Shown piece after piece: positions 52,770 through 61,514 of a stretch of DNA of 64,000 bases (its first letter is position 1; the number at the start of each line of letters is the position of its first letter). Under the pieces are notes generated by a model. That model worked only from the letters and a program-made list of their open reading frames with translations, had not been told where the DNA came from and ran no database searches. A program made the position numbers and the translations under genes. The stretch is from Parapedobacter indicus (GTDB lineage: Bacteria; Bacteroidota; Bacteroidia; Sphingobacteriales; Sphingobacteriaceae): NCBI RefSeq assembly GCF_900113765.1, contig NZ_FOQO01000010.1, positions 248,001-312,000 on the forward strand. Reading direction: 5' to 3'.

Positions 52770-55166
52770 ATGAATATATCATACAATTGGCTTAAAGATT
52801 TTATACAAACAGGTAAAACACCCGAAGAGCTTTCGGAGATTCTTACCGATATCGGGCTGGAGGTGGAATCGTTAAAAGTGGTACAGAGCTTGCCCGGCGG
52901 CCTGGAAGGGCTGGTCATTGGAGAAGTGAAAACCTGCGTTCAGCACCCAAATGCAGATCGGTTGCGTGTTACGACTGTCGATATCGGAGAGGAAATACCG
53001 CTTTCGATCGTTTGCGGGGCTCCTAATGTGGCAGCGGGTCAGCGTGTTGTCGTAGCTACCGTAGGTACCACGGTTTATCCCACAACCGGAGAGCCTTTTA
53101 AAATCAATAAATCCAAAATCCGAGGAGAAGTATCGGAGGGGATGATTTGTGCAGAAGATGAGATAGGTTTAGGTACTTCGCACGAAGGGATTATGATTTT
53201 GGCGGCAGACGCACTGGTGGGAACCACTGCCAAGGATTACTTTGAGGTTCACGATGATTTCGTTTTCGAAATAGGACTCACTCCCAACCGTGCAGACGCG
53301 GCTTCACACCTGGGAGTTGCCCGGGATGTGGCCGCTTATTTGCGCAGTGGTTATGACTTGCCGGATATGCTGGCATTTACACCGGGTAACCCTAACGCAT
53401 TACCCGTTTCGGTGGAAGATGCCGATGCGTGTCCTAGATACAGTTCGTTGACTATCAGTGGTGTTCAGGTTGGTGAATCTCCCAGATGGCTAACAGATCG
53501 TTTGAAAGCTATCGGCGTGCGTCCTATTAACAATGTTGTGGATGTGACCAACTATGTGTTGCACGAACTGGGGCAACCGTTGCATGCTTTTGATGCCGGT
53601 AAGCTATCGGGCGGTAAGGTGGTAGTGCGCCGGGCGCAGCCAGGCGAGCCATTTGTTACCCTAGACGGTATAGAACGCACGCTGCATGAAGAGGATTTGA
53701 TGATTTGTGATGCAGAAAAGCCTCTATGCATTGCGGGGGTATTTGGCGGTATACATTCGGGTGTAACCGATAAAACCACCGAGGTGTTTCTGGAAAGTGC
53801 TTATTTTTATCCGGTTTCGGTACGGAAAACGGCAAAACGGCACGGACTTAAAACAGATGCCTCTTTCCGCTTTGAACGGGGCACGGATCCAGATATGACT
53901 GTGTTTGCCCTGAAAAGGGCTGCTCAGCTCATCGCGGAAGTAACCGGAGGTTATGTATCCACTGTTATCTCCGACTTATACCCGGCACCCATCCGCCCAT
54001 TTACGTTTAATGTGCGATACGCAGCCGTGCAACGATTGATTGGAAAAGCCATTCCAGAAACGGAAATAAGGGGGATTATCGAGGCACTGGGCATTATCAT
54101 ATTGAGCGAAGCCGACGGAGTGCTGAATGTGCAGGTGCCGCCTTATAAGGTGGACGTAACCCGTGAGGTGGACATCATTGAAGAGGTGCTCCGTATGTAT
54201 GGGTATAACCGTATTGAGATAAAGCGGCAGATCAAGGCTTCCTTGAACACTTCACCTAAGCCAGACAAGGAGGTAGTACAAAATCAGGTGGCCGATTTGC
54301 TGATCGGCAATGGTTTTCGGGAGATACTTTCCAATTCGCTGACGAAAATCGACTATTTAGACGATGCTGATTCGGCCGTACGGATACTCAATCCATTAAG
54401 TGCCGACCTGGAGGTAATGCGACAGAACCTGTTGTTTTCCGCTTTGGATGCCATTGCGTACAACCAGAAGCGCAAACAGGTTGATTTGAAATTATTTGAA
54501 TTTGGCTATACCTACTGGCTGGACAACGAAGCGTTTGTTGAAACCCAACATTTGGCTTTGGCGATTACGGGCAAACAGCGATCCCAGCAGTGGAACCAGG
54601 CACCCAAACCGGTGTCGTTTTATCACATTAAGGCGATCGTGGATGCGCTTTTGCAGCGGTTAAATATAACGGGGTTGTCCGTGGCGGACAACCCCGAAGG
54701 TCATTACCAATATGGATTGGCGTACGAACGGGGAGGCAAAGTATTGGTTTCCTTCGGTGCAGTAAGTCCGTTGCTCTTGCAGAAGGCTGATGTGGATGGA
54801 GACGTGTTTTATGCTGATTTTGACTGGGGGTTGATCGGTAAAGCCATTCGTAAGAACAAAATTACGTTCCGAGAAGTACCGAAGTTTCCAGCAGTGCGGA
54901 GAGATCTTTCGTTGCTAATTGATGCCGGTGTAACCTTCGGCAAGCTAAAGGAAATTGCTGAAAAAAGTGAACGTAAACTTCTAAAGAGTATCCATGTTTT
55001 TGATGTATATAAAGGAGATAAGCTACCCGCAGGAAAAAAATCGTATGCGCTTCAGTTTGTAATACAGGATGAAGAAAAAACACTCAACGATAAACAGATT
55101 GATGCAATAGTTAAAAAATTAATTTATAATTTTGAGAAAGAAATAGGTGCGGAAGTGCGGAAATGA
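52770..55166 (+). CDS. pheT: Phenylalanine-tRNA ligase beta subunit
   Basis: A 798-residue protein of standard length. It forms the alpha2-beta2 enzyme that charges tRNA-Phe. Domains in order: N-terminal YNWLKDFI helix, EMAP-II-like tRNA-binding domain (about 40-150, HPNADRLRVTTVDIG), B3/B4 editing domain (about 215-375, with VTNYVLHELGQPLHAFD), B5 domain (about 400-475), catalytic-like core, and the ferredoxin-fold anticodon-binding domain (about 705-798, FPAVRRDLSLLID). An 11-bp perfect palindrome lies inside the gene at 54671-54695. pheS is not adjacent, as is usual in many Bacteroidota. A repeat rich in GAAAGTTGAAA follows the stop codon. Confidence 0.97.
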   Translation: MNISYNWLKDFIQTGKTPEELSEILTDIGLEVESLKVVQSLPGGLEGLVIGEVKTCVQHPNADRLRVTTVDIGEEIPLSIVCGAPNVAAGQRVVVATVGTTVYPTTGEPFKINKSKIRGEVSEGMICAEDEIGLGTSHEGIMILAADALVGTTAKDYFEVHDDFVFEIGLTPNRADAASHLGVARDVAAYLRSGYDLPDMLAFTPGNPNALPVSVEDADACPRYSSLTISGVQVGESPRWLTDRLKAIGVRPINNVVDVTNYVLHELGQPLHAFDAGKLSGGKVVVRRAQPGEPFVTLDGIERTLHEEDLMICDAEKPLCIAGVFGGIHSGVTDKTTEVFLESAYFYPVSVRKTAKRHGLKTDASFRFERGTDPDMTVFALKRAAQLIAEVTGGYVSTVISDLYPAPIRPFTFNVRYAAVQRLIGKAIPETEIRGIIEALGIIILSEADGVLNVQVPPYKVDVTREVDIIEEVLRMYGYNRIEIKRQIKASLNTSPKPDKEVVQNQVADLLIGNGFREILSNSLTKIDYLDDADSAVRILNPLSADLEVMRQNLLFSALDAIAYNQKRKQVDLKLFEFGYTYWLDNEAFVETQHLALAITGKQRSQQWNQAPKPVSFYHIKAIVDALLQRLNITGLSVADNPEGHYQYGLAYERGGKVLVSFGAVSPLLLQKADVDGDVFYADFDWGLIGKAIRKNKITFREVPKFPAVRRDLSLLIDAGVTFGKLKEIAEKSERKLLKSIHVFDVYKGDKLPAGKKSYALQFVIQDEEKTLNDKQIDAIVKKLIYNFEKEIGAEVRK
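54671..54695. repeat. 11-bp perfect palindrome within pheT
   Basis: GGGGTTGTCCG (54671-54681), loop tgg, CGGACAACCCC (54685-54695). It encodes the GLSVADNPEG stretch before the C-terminal region of PheT. Such a stem inside a housekeeping gene resembles an inserted palindromic (REP/RPE-like) element that kept the frame open. Confidence 0.6.
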
Positions 55167-55240
55167 GTTGAAAGTTGAAAGTGGAAAATTGAAAGTAGGC
55201 AGTAGAAGGGGCAGTAACTTTCAATTTTCAATAAAAAAAG
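55163..55240. repeat. GTTGAAAGTTGAAAGT-type element after pheT
   Basis: It has repeated GTTGAAAGT units (55167-55195) and a mirrored ACTTTCAATTTTCAAT arm (55215-55230). It is closely related to the element after carA (2433-2507). Both follow housekeeping genes and precede the next start, so a transcript-ending or mRNA-stabilising role is possible. Confidence 0.5.
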
Positions 55241-55252
55241 AATTACAAAAGA

Positions 55253-55561
55253 ATGTCATCAATAGCGGCGCAACTGGCAAATGTGGTAAGCAACACGCGA
55301 AAGTTGTTGGATTTGTGTGTGTCCCTTCAGGAAGAAAACGATATGCTGAAGCTTGAGGTACAATCGTTGCAAGTTGCGTTTGACACAAGTAATGATAAAA
55401 ATAAGCAAATTGAGGAGAAATTGAAAGCAGTCGCTGTGGCTCGTTCGTTGGAGGAAGGGAAAGTGGATAAAGCGGTAATAAATGAAAAAATACTTGACAC
55501 AAAGCAAAAAATTAACGATTTTGTGCGGGAAATAGATAAGTGCATTGAATTGCTCAGGTAA
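55253..55561 (+). CDS. Coiled-coil protein of 102 residues upstream of zapA
   Basis: Starts MSSIAAQLANVVSNTRKLLDLCVSLQ. Residues about 10-100 are almost entirely helical, with heptads (LQEENDMLKLEVQSLQ) and no membrane segment. It lies 37 bp before zapA on the same strand, which suggests co-transcription and a link with cell division, possibly like ZapB-type coiled coils. No family was recognised with certainty. Confidence 0.75.
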   Translation: MSSIAAQLANVVSNTRKLLDLCVSLQEENDMLKLEVQSLQVAFDTSNDKNKQIEEKLKAVAVARSLEEGKVDKAVINEKILDTKQKINDFVREIDKCIELLR

Positions 55562-55598
55562 AGGGCAGGAGAGTGACGGATAGTGAATTAGCTCAAAC

Positions 55599-55889
55599 AT
55601 GGGAGAAATTTCCATAAAAATAAACATTGCGGACCGGATTTATCCCTTGCGGGTAGATATGGAGGAAGAGGAGGTAATCCGGCGCGCATCAAAATTGATA
55701 AACGACAGGATTAAAGAGTTTCAGGAAAATTATGCAGTAAGGGATAAACAGGATTTATTATCGATGTGTGTGCTTCACTACGCTACGGGAATGCTAAAAG
55801 CAGAACGTAGATCGAGCGTGGACGAAGTTGGTGTCGTGAAGGCTGTAAATGAACTGGATAGCATGTTAACTGAGTTCTTTAGTAAATAA
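55599..55889 (+). CDS. zapA: Cell division protein ZapA
   Basis: A 96-residue protein with the ZapA N-terminal beta/alpha part (ISIKINIADRIYPLRVDMEEEEVIRRASKLIN, in two segments) and a C-terminal helix (SMCVLHYATGMLKAE). It binds FtsZ and promotes filament bundling at the division site. It is located between a coiled-coil gene and a 6S-like RNA, a gene order shared with many bacteria in which zapA precedes the 6S RNA gene. Confidence 0.88.
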   Translation: MGEISIKINIADRIYPLRVDMEEEEVIRRASKLINDRIKEFQENYAVRDKQDLLSMCVLHYATGMLKAERRSSVDEVGVVKAVNELDSMLTEFFSK

Positions 55890-55924
55890 CGTTCTTATTA
55901 ATCAGAGCTTTAAACAACGAATTT

Positions 55925-56096
55925 ACCGCAGTTAAATTCGGGTTTCACTATTTTAAACTTAACGCTTCAATATCACAAAGCGTAAATAAGATGTAGGCCA
56001 TTTTGCAAATGCCATCTGGTCATGATCAATACGCTAAGCATGTGTAAGGAAGTTTATAATACATGAGACCTGGTTATTTAATTGCGGTTTTTTTTT
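55925..56096 (+). ncRNA. ssrS: Probable 6S RNA (ssrS) between zapA and rny
   Basis: ACCGCAGTTAAAT (55925-55937) pairs with ATTTAATTGCGGT (56076-56088) over 13 bp with one G-U pair, and nine T residues in all follow from 56088 as a terminator. The enclosed 138 nt contains an ACGCTT/AAGCGT hairpin (about 55962-55983) and an AGATG/CATCT stem with an inner GGCCATTT/AAATGCC part (about 55989-56017). A long closed rod of about 170 nt next to zapA is the known setting of 6S RNA, which binds RNA polymerase. No covariance search was possible, so the family assignment rests on structure and location. Confidence 0.65.
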
Positions 56097-56204
56097 GCCT
56101 CGTTTGTAGGTGTGTGAAACGGCAGACAAAAAATAAGGAAGGCAAAGCGGATAATTTGCAAAATAGTAGAAAACAAATGATTAAATATAAATAAATAAGC
56201 AAAC

Positions 56205-57755
56205 ATGGAATATATATACATCGGCATAGCTTTCGTCGTAGGTGCGGCCGTGGGTCGCTTCGCTCTGCGATTTTTATTCAAAAAGCAGGAAGTGGCGGCC
56301 CAGAGTAAGGCCAAAAAAATTCTGAAGGAAGCTGAACAGGCGGGCGAACACCTGAAGAAACAGCGACTGTTGGAAGCGAAAGAGAAATTTTTACAGTTGA
56401 AGGCCGAACACGAGAAAGAAACCAGCCAGAAAAACAACACGCTAAGTCAGCGTGAGGGCGGTATCCGACAGAAAGAACAGTCGCTCAACCAGAAAATGGA
56501 AAACCTGAACCGTGAAAAACAGGAGTTGGAAAATACACGGAAAAACCTGGAGCGGCTTACTGAACTGAATGAGAAGAAGCAGGAAGAGGTGGAGCAGCTC
56601 AAATCCCAACACATCAAGCAGTTGGAGACCATCGCAGGTCTCTCAGCAGAGGAAGCCAAAAATCAACTGATTGAAAATCTCAAAGAAGAGGCCCGTTCGC
56701 AAGCGATAGTCCAAATTAAGGACATTGTTGACGAAGCAAAACTAACGGCGACCAAAGAGGCGAAAAAAGTGGTGATCCAGACTATTCAGCGCACCGCTAC
56801 AGAGAGTGCCATTGAGAATACGGTATCGATCTTCAATATTGAAAACGACGAAATCAAAGGGCGTATCATCGGTCGCGAGGGGCGGAATATCCGTGCACTT
56901 GAAGCTGCTACCGGTGTTGAGATCATTGTTGACGACACACCTGAGGCGATTATCCTTTCAGGCTTTGATCCCGTGCGCCGTGAAATTGCACGCTTAGCCT
57001 TGCACCGCTTGGTAACGGATGGGCGTATACACCCAGCCCGCATCGAAGAAGTGGTAGCCAAAACCAAACATCAGATTGAAGATGAGATTGTTGAAATCGG
57101 TGAACGGACTGTGATTGATTTGGGCATACATGGGCTTCATCCCGAACTGATCCGCATGGTAGGCCGTATGCGCTATCGCTCATCCTATGGCCAAAATCTG
57201 CTTCAGCACTCTCGGGAGGTGGCTAATTTCAGCGCCACGATGGCAGCAGAGTTGGGACTTAATATAAAGCATGCAAAACGTGCAGGATTACTCCACGATA
57301 TAGGCAAGGTGCCCGATGATAATCCTGAGCTTCCCCACGCCATTCTGGGGATGCAGCTGGCCGAAAAATACAAAGAACATCCCGAGGTGTGTAATGCGAT
57401 CGGTGCCCACCACGATGAAATCGAGATGACTTCATTAATCTCGCCGATCGTGCAGGCATGTGACGCCATTTCCGGAGCCCGGCCGGGAGCCCGTAGGGAA
57501 GTCGTCGAAAATTACATCAAACGGCTCAAGGAACTGGAAGAGTTAGCGCTATCCTATCCGGGAGTGGAAAAGACCTTCGCTATACAGGCCGGTCGCGAAT
57601 TGCGGGTAGTCGTACAAAGTGAGCGAGTATCGGATGCTCAAGCGGAATTGCTCGCGGCGGATATTTCCACACGGATACAAACTGAAATGACTTACCCGGG
57701 ACAAATTAAAGTGACGGTCATCCGGGAAACCAGGTCGGTATCTTATGCAAAGTAG
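56205..57755 (+). CDS. rny: Ribonuclease Y
   Basis: A 516-residue endoribonuclease that starts mRNA decay at the membrane. It has an N-terminal transmembrane helix (YIYIGIAFVVGAAVG, about 3-20), a long coiled coil (about 30-180), a KH domain with GRIIGREGRNIRALEAATGV (about 210-270), an HD domain with LLHDIGKVPDD and a second His/Asp set in GAHHDEIE (about 330-430), and the conserved C-terminal segment ending GQIKVTVIRETR. The length and domain order are standard. It follows the 6S-like RNA and has an AT-rich leader. Confidence 0.97.
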   Translation: MEYIYIGIAFVVGAAVGRFALRFLFKKQEVAAQSKAKKILKEAEQAGEHLKKQRLLEAKEKFLQLKAEHEKETSQKNNTLSQREGGIRQKEQSLNQKMENLNREKQELENTRKNLERLTELNEKKQEEVEQLKSQHIKQLETIAGLSAEEAKNQLIENLKEEARSQAIVQIKDIVDEAKLTATKEAKKVVIQTIQRTATESAIENTVSIFNIENDEIKGRIIGREGRNIRALEAATGVEIIVDDTPEAIILSGFDPVRREIARLALHRLVTDGRIHPARIEEVVAKTKHQIEDEIVEIGERTVIDLGIHGLHPELIRMVGRMRYRSSYGQNLLQHSREVANFSATMAAELGLNIKHAKRAGLLHDIGKVPDDNPELPHAILGMQLAEKYKEHPEVCNAIGAHHDEIEMTSLISPIVQACDAISGARPGARREVVENYIKRLKELEELALSYPGVEKTFAIQAGRELRVVVQSERVSDAQAELLAADISTRIQTEMTYPGQIKVTVIRETRSVSYAK

Positions 57756-57833
57756 CGAGCAAGTGAACGAGGAATAGGAGAATACGTGGAAAAAGGGGAT
57801 AAGTAATTAAAAAAACAAAGGACGCCGGAGGGA

Positions 57834-58370
57834 ATGGCCAAAACCAAGAAACAGCAGCAAAAACCACAGATCACCCCGAAGCGGGAAGTAGATGTTTACT
57901 TTGAAACATTCGATAGGCAATTTCAACATCCCGTTAATCGGGTTATTCAATACTTAGCTATTCCGGTTTTTTCGTTTGCAGTATTAGGCCTTGTATGGAT
58001 GATACCGTTTCCCGAAATCGGATTTCTGAAGAAAAATGGGTATGATACCTTTCTCAACTGGGGTTCGTTTTTCATCGCTGGCATGATTTACTATTACCTT
58101 AGGCTGGCAACGACGTTGTCTTACGCGGTGTTGCTTACCGTGGGAGTGTTTAGCTTTTTTATTGTGCGACTGGAATATGTAGAACAGGCAGGAGGACCTG
58201 CGGTTTGGATGGTCTGCACCCTGTTGTTATTGATGTCTTTCCTGGTGTTATATTTGGGCAAACGCATGGAGCGGAATCCGGTGCCATTCGGTAGCTTTTT
58301 ACGGATGCTGACATTAGGGCCCATATGGCTCTGGCACTTCGTTTTTAAAAAGCTTAACATTCCGTATTAA
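57834..58370 (+). CDS. Mpo1-like (DUF962) membrane protein
   Basis: A 178-residue protein with a basic N-terminal tail and four hydrophobic segments (about 38-60, 74-92, 95-113, 123-142). The segment YFETFDRQFQHPVNRVIQYLAIP matches the DUF962/Mpo1 family, whose yeast member is an iron-dependent dioxygenase for 2-hydroxy fatty acids. Only part of the family's His set is visible here, so catalysis is uncertain. GGAGGG precedes the ATG. It is convergent with the ATPase gene, 12 bp apart. Confidence 0.7.
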   Translation: MAKTKKQQQKPQITPKREVDVYFETFDRQFQHPVNRVIQYLAIPVFSFAVLGLVWMIPFPEIGFLKKNGYDTFLNWGSFFIAGMIYYYLRLATTLSYAVLLTVGVFSFFIVRLEYVEQAGGPAVWMVCTLLLLMSFLVLYLGKRMERNPVPFGSFLRMLTLGPIWLWHFVFKKLNIPY

Positions 58371-58382
58371 CCAAATCCTGTG

Positions 58383-60896
58383 TTATCCATATTTTTTCGA
58401 CAGTGCACCTAATCCCATTGTATAGCCGAAAGCAGCAAATTGGAATTTAAGGCTATTAATGTGGTGTATTTGCTCGTCCTTGGGCACCTCTTCCAAAATA
58501 AGAATCCTGTAATAGGCCTCTAGTAACTTGAAGCCGTATGTTTCGCATATGGATATGGCACGTTGCCCAATAATTCGATAGTCTTCTATATGGGTAAGCT
58601 TGCCAGATTGGATATGGAACAGCGCGTGTAAAAGACGATAAGATAAGTTATTCAGTGACGCCGTATTTTCTTTGGTGATTAGGGGAGCCGCCACTTCCAA
58701 TTTGTTACATTCAAGAAGGTATAAGCCGTATACAAGCGATGTGTAATCTGCCTCGAAAGCCTGTGTTGGGTTGATCGCTTCAAGCCGGCGACGGAGAACC
58801 TCACTATACCCTTGTGCAATTTGTACATTACCGGATACTTTGACCAACATGTAGATCAGTAGGTCGAATAATTGGCTACCTGACGTGTAATCTGACAGCG
58901 ACAGTTTGTGTGGTAGGGCATTAAGTTCACGGGTAACGTCGTCGTCGATAATGCCTTCTTTGAAATATTGGTAAAGATAGGAAAGTACACGAAGTGGATT
59001 GATCAGAAGGCTGGCAAATGTTTCGGGTTGTTTTGCGGAAAGGGCATCGAGTTGATGGAGCAGGTCCTCCTCTTCCCATTTAAGTAAGGCTATAAATGCG
59101 AGTTTGCTGCGGAGAATGATTTCCTGTGTTTCCGATAGATCAAAGGACAATAGTTTTGCAATATTGGACTCATATTCTGTTTGGAAACAGCTGTAATTGA
59201 GTATATAATCAACGAACCGGCTGTTATGAAGCTTGAGCCTTATTTCTTGTTTTGTGGCCGTGCAGGTGCTTTTACTGAGTTTGTCAAGGGCATCACATAT
59301 AAAAGCCAGTACTTCAAATCGATCTTCTTTTAAAAAAGAGATAGACTCGATTTGGTTGATCAATCGCATGTCGCCGGATTCGGTATAAAATAACAATAGC
59401 CATCTCAGCTGTTCGATTTTTGTTTGATTGCTTATCTCTGTCTGATCCAATTTCAGAATGAGTTCGTCCGTTTCGTATGCGTTGTTGAATAATCGTAGTG
59501 CCATAAAATAGGCGGCAACTGTATTTGACTGAAACCGGATGACCATCTGCTGCCTTACTTCGAGTCCATCGCTGGTCTCAACGAGAACGCCGGAGTAGAG
59601 TAGGTCGTTGTAAGCCGTTTTATATTGCTTAATGATCGCATAAGCCTGCTTTTTGGAAACCTGCAATTGGTTGCGGTTTTGTTCGATAAGCAACGATAGT
59701 TCTTCCGTCAAAGCTTGCTTAGCTAAGGTATTGACTCCATTGAATACTTTCTTCTTTAAATATTGCGTGATCACTAAGTATTCATCGAATGTGGTTAGTT
59801 GACTTGGGTTCAGTTTCTCACCATTTAGCTCATAATAGTATTGAAAAAGTAGCGGAATGCGGATCAGGCGTTTCTGGTTTGGTTTCAGCAAATGAAAGGG
59901 TTTTGTTTTTCCGTTGATGTTACGGACAAGCTGGTGTAATTCGGTATCCGAAAACGGCGGGACGTTAGCCGATTCGTGGCCGGATGTTCCGCTTAATACT
60001 GAAAACCACTGTGGGTTGACGATGGTGTCTTTAATAATATTTTCGTATTTAAGTAAGGTTGCCGTGCGCAACACCAAGACAATACGGAACCACTTGTATT
60101 GCGCGAAATGGCACACCATTTCAATAAATTGATTAATTACGCTATAGAATTGTCGGTCAGCGATTAAATCACTATGTAATTCGTCAATGATAAGGTAAAA
60201 GTTGCCGGGAGCCGTGTCGCGATGGTGTTCTATAAAGGTGTCTAACAGATCACTGGAATCAAACCCTAATAGATGTGCCAGCCATCGGTTGCTGTGGTAT
60301 CCGAAAACCGTTCCCTGCAAAAGAGAAAGACTGTTGGTGAAAAGGTAAACGTCGTTGGCTGAGGCTGCGTGGTTTTGACAAATCTGTTCTTCGACCCAAT
60401 GGGAAACGGCGATGGTCTTTCCATGTCCGGTGCCCCCGCTGAGTATACCGGTGGTGGCGCCACTGAGATGGAGATGGTTCATAAAAACGTCCACACATTC
60501 GCGTTTTACTGTAAGGTGATAGGGAATGCCGCATTTATGTTTGTTGCTTTGGATGTTGAACAAACTGATTTTGGTTGCATTCAATGAAATCTCACCCCAC
60601 GAACGTTGCTCTGACGTTTGTAGTTTTCCCTGCTCCATTTGGGTGTAAAAATAGTCCCAGCTTTCAAAGCCACAATATTCAGCCAGTGCGTTAAGTGTAT
60701 ATATAGACGGCTGATGTATCGATGATGCAAAGCCAAAAACCCGTTTAAGTGTCGTTTCGCTAACACTTTTATTAGTGGTCGACTTAATTTCAAGGCTGAG
60801 CCGATAGCAATCCGCAGGTACAATTTGTGAAATTTGGGATTTGCCCAAAACCAATGACTTTAACTTATCGAAATAAGCTTGTAGGTATGTTTTCAT
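58383..60896 (-). CDS. STAND/AAA-type ATPase with N-terminal HTH-like region
   Basis: An 837-residue protein. Residues about 25-90 (VSETTLKRVFGFASSIHQPS...LNALAEYCGFESWDYF) resemble a helix-turn-helix region seen at the start of Sphingobacteria regulator-like proteins. A P-loop NTPase follows with Walker A GGTGHGKT (154-161) and Walker B FYLIIDEL (Asp238/Glu239), then a winged-helix-like part and about 400 residues of helical repeats (TPR-like). This layout fits STAND signal-transduction ATPases such as MalT-type regulators. It has no signal peptide or membrane helix. It is divergent from the secreted protein at 61515 and could regulate it. A defence role is possible in principle for STAND proteins, but no effector domain is seen. 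Confidence 0.7.
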   Translation of the reverse strand: MKTYLQAYFDKLKSLVLGKSQISQIVPADCYRLSLEIKSTTNKSVSETTLKRVFGFASSIHQPSIYTLNALAEYCGFESWDYFYTQMEQGKLQTSEQRSWGEISLNATKISLFNIQSNKHKCGIPYHLTVKRECVDVFMNHLHLSGATTGILSGGTGHGKTIAVSHWVEEQICQNHAASANDVYLFTNSLSLLQGTVFGYHSNRWLAHLLGFDSSDLLDTFIEHHRDTAPGNFYLIIDELHSDLIADRQFYSVINQFIEMVCHFAQYKWFRIVLVLRTATLLKYENIIKDTIVNPQWFSVLSGTSGHESANVPPFSDTELHQLVRNINGKTKPFHLLKPNQKRLIRIPLLFQYYYELNGEKLNPSQLTTFDEYLVITQYLKKKVFNGVNTLAKQALTEELSLLIEQNRNQLQVSKKQAYAIIKQYKTAYNDLLYSGVLVETSDGLEVRQQMVIRFQSNTVAAYFMALRLFNNAYETDELILKLDQTEISNQTKIEQLRWLLLFYTESGDMRLINQIESISFLKEDRFEVLAFICDALDKLSKSTCTATKQEIRLKLHNSRFVDYILNYSCFQTEYESNIAKLLSFDLSETQEIILRSKLAFIALLKWEEEDLLHQLDALSAKQPETFASLLINPLRVLSYLYQYFKEGIIDDDVTRELNALPHKLSLSDYTSGSQLFDLLIYMLVKVSGNVQIAQGYSEVLRRRLEAINPTQAFEADYTSLVYGLYLLECNKLEVAAPLITKENTASLNNLSYRLLHALFHIQSGKLTHIEDYRIIGQRAISICETYGFKLLEAYYRILILEEVPKDEQIHHINSLKFQFAAFGYTMGLGALSKKYG

Positions 60897-61253
60897 GTAA
60901 AGGCAGATATTTGAAACAATAAACCTAGTTAATCTCCGACTTATCGTTTTTTTATGTTTTTCAAGGTGAATTGGCTATCAGCTATCCCATATTGGTTTGC
61001 TATTTTTTTTCATCCTGTTTTTGTTTGGTAGTTGTTTCTGTTTATTGTGTGCATGACTCACCCGTTCATATCGCCGTTTTACCTAACAGCAAGGGTTTAC
61101 TAGGTAAATTTTCATGATTTCATCTTAAGCAGTGTGAAAGCAAACCTACAGATAATTTGTGGAGTATATGCAACAAATTGTGAGCGTGAATGAAATGAAC
61201 AAATCGACTCGTAAATGAATAGAGTGAACAATATAACCGAGTAGCGACCCAAT
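60897..61253. other. Divergent intergenic region upstream of the STAND gene and the fifth secreted protein
   Basis: About 357 bp without genes. It contains T-rich stretches near 60948-60960 and 61002-61010. It must carry the STAND gene promoter, but no exact TAnnTTTG element on the minus strand was found. Confidence 0.4.
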
Positions 61254-61261
61254 TATCTTTG
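61254..61261 (+). promoter_or_regulatory. -7 promoter element (TATCTTTG) of the fifth secreted protein
   Basis: An exact TAnnTTTG match, 253 bp before the ATG at 61515. It implies a long 5' leader of about 250 nt that is highly structured. Confidence 0.6.
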
Positions 61262-61264
61262 CGA

Positions 61265-61464
61265 GAAATAAAGGTTATGGCAGGATAGCTTTATTAAAAG
61301 AGACACTTCCGAAGAACAAGGTGTTCTCCGGAAATGTCTAAAACATCTACCGGCTATCTGTTGGCAATAACCATACCATTTTTGGCAATGGAGAGCTCCT
61401 CCGCTTTGGATCATCTTATTGCCTAATGAAAAACAAACAATTTTTTTGTGCGCAATGCACAAAA
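61265..61464 (+). ncRNA. Structured 5' leader RNA with alternative pairing (candidate riboregulator)
   Basis: Nested stems are seen: GGTTAT (61273-61278) with ATAACC (61367-61372); GATAGC (61284-61289) with GCTATC (61353-61358); and a long hairpin 61301-61339 in which AGACA, TTCCG and AGAACA pair with TGTTCT, CGGAA and TGTCT, broken only by single mismatches. GGCAATAA (61363-61370) is also the exact complement of TTATTGCC (61416-61423), so it has two mutually exclusive partners. A further hairpin TTTTGTGC/GCACAAAA lies at 61444-61464. It does not match a family known to me. Confidence 0.5.
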
Positions 61465-61514
61465 GCGCTGATTATCTATTGAAAAACATTTTACGCTTAT
61501 AAACCCATTGTTAC

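Noticed and set aside
58383..60896. Calling the STAND ATPase an Avs-type or NACHT antiphage defence gene
   Set aside because: No nuclease, protease, TIR or membrane effector domain is visible, and no other defence genes are nearby; a regulator is more likely.
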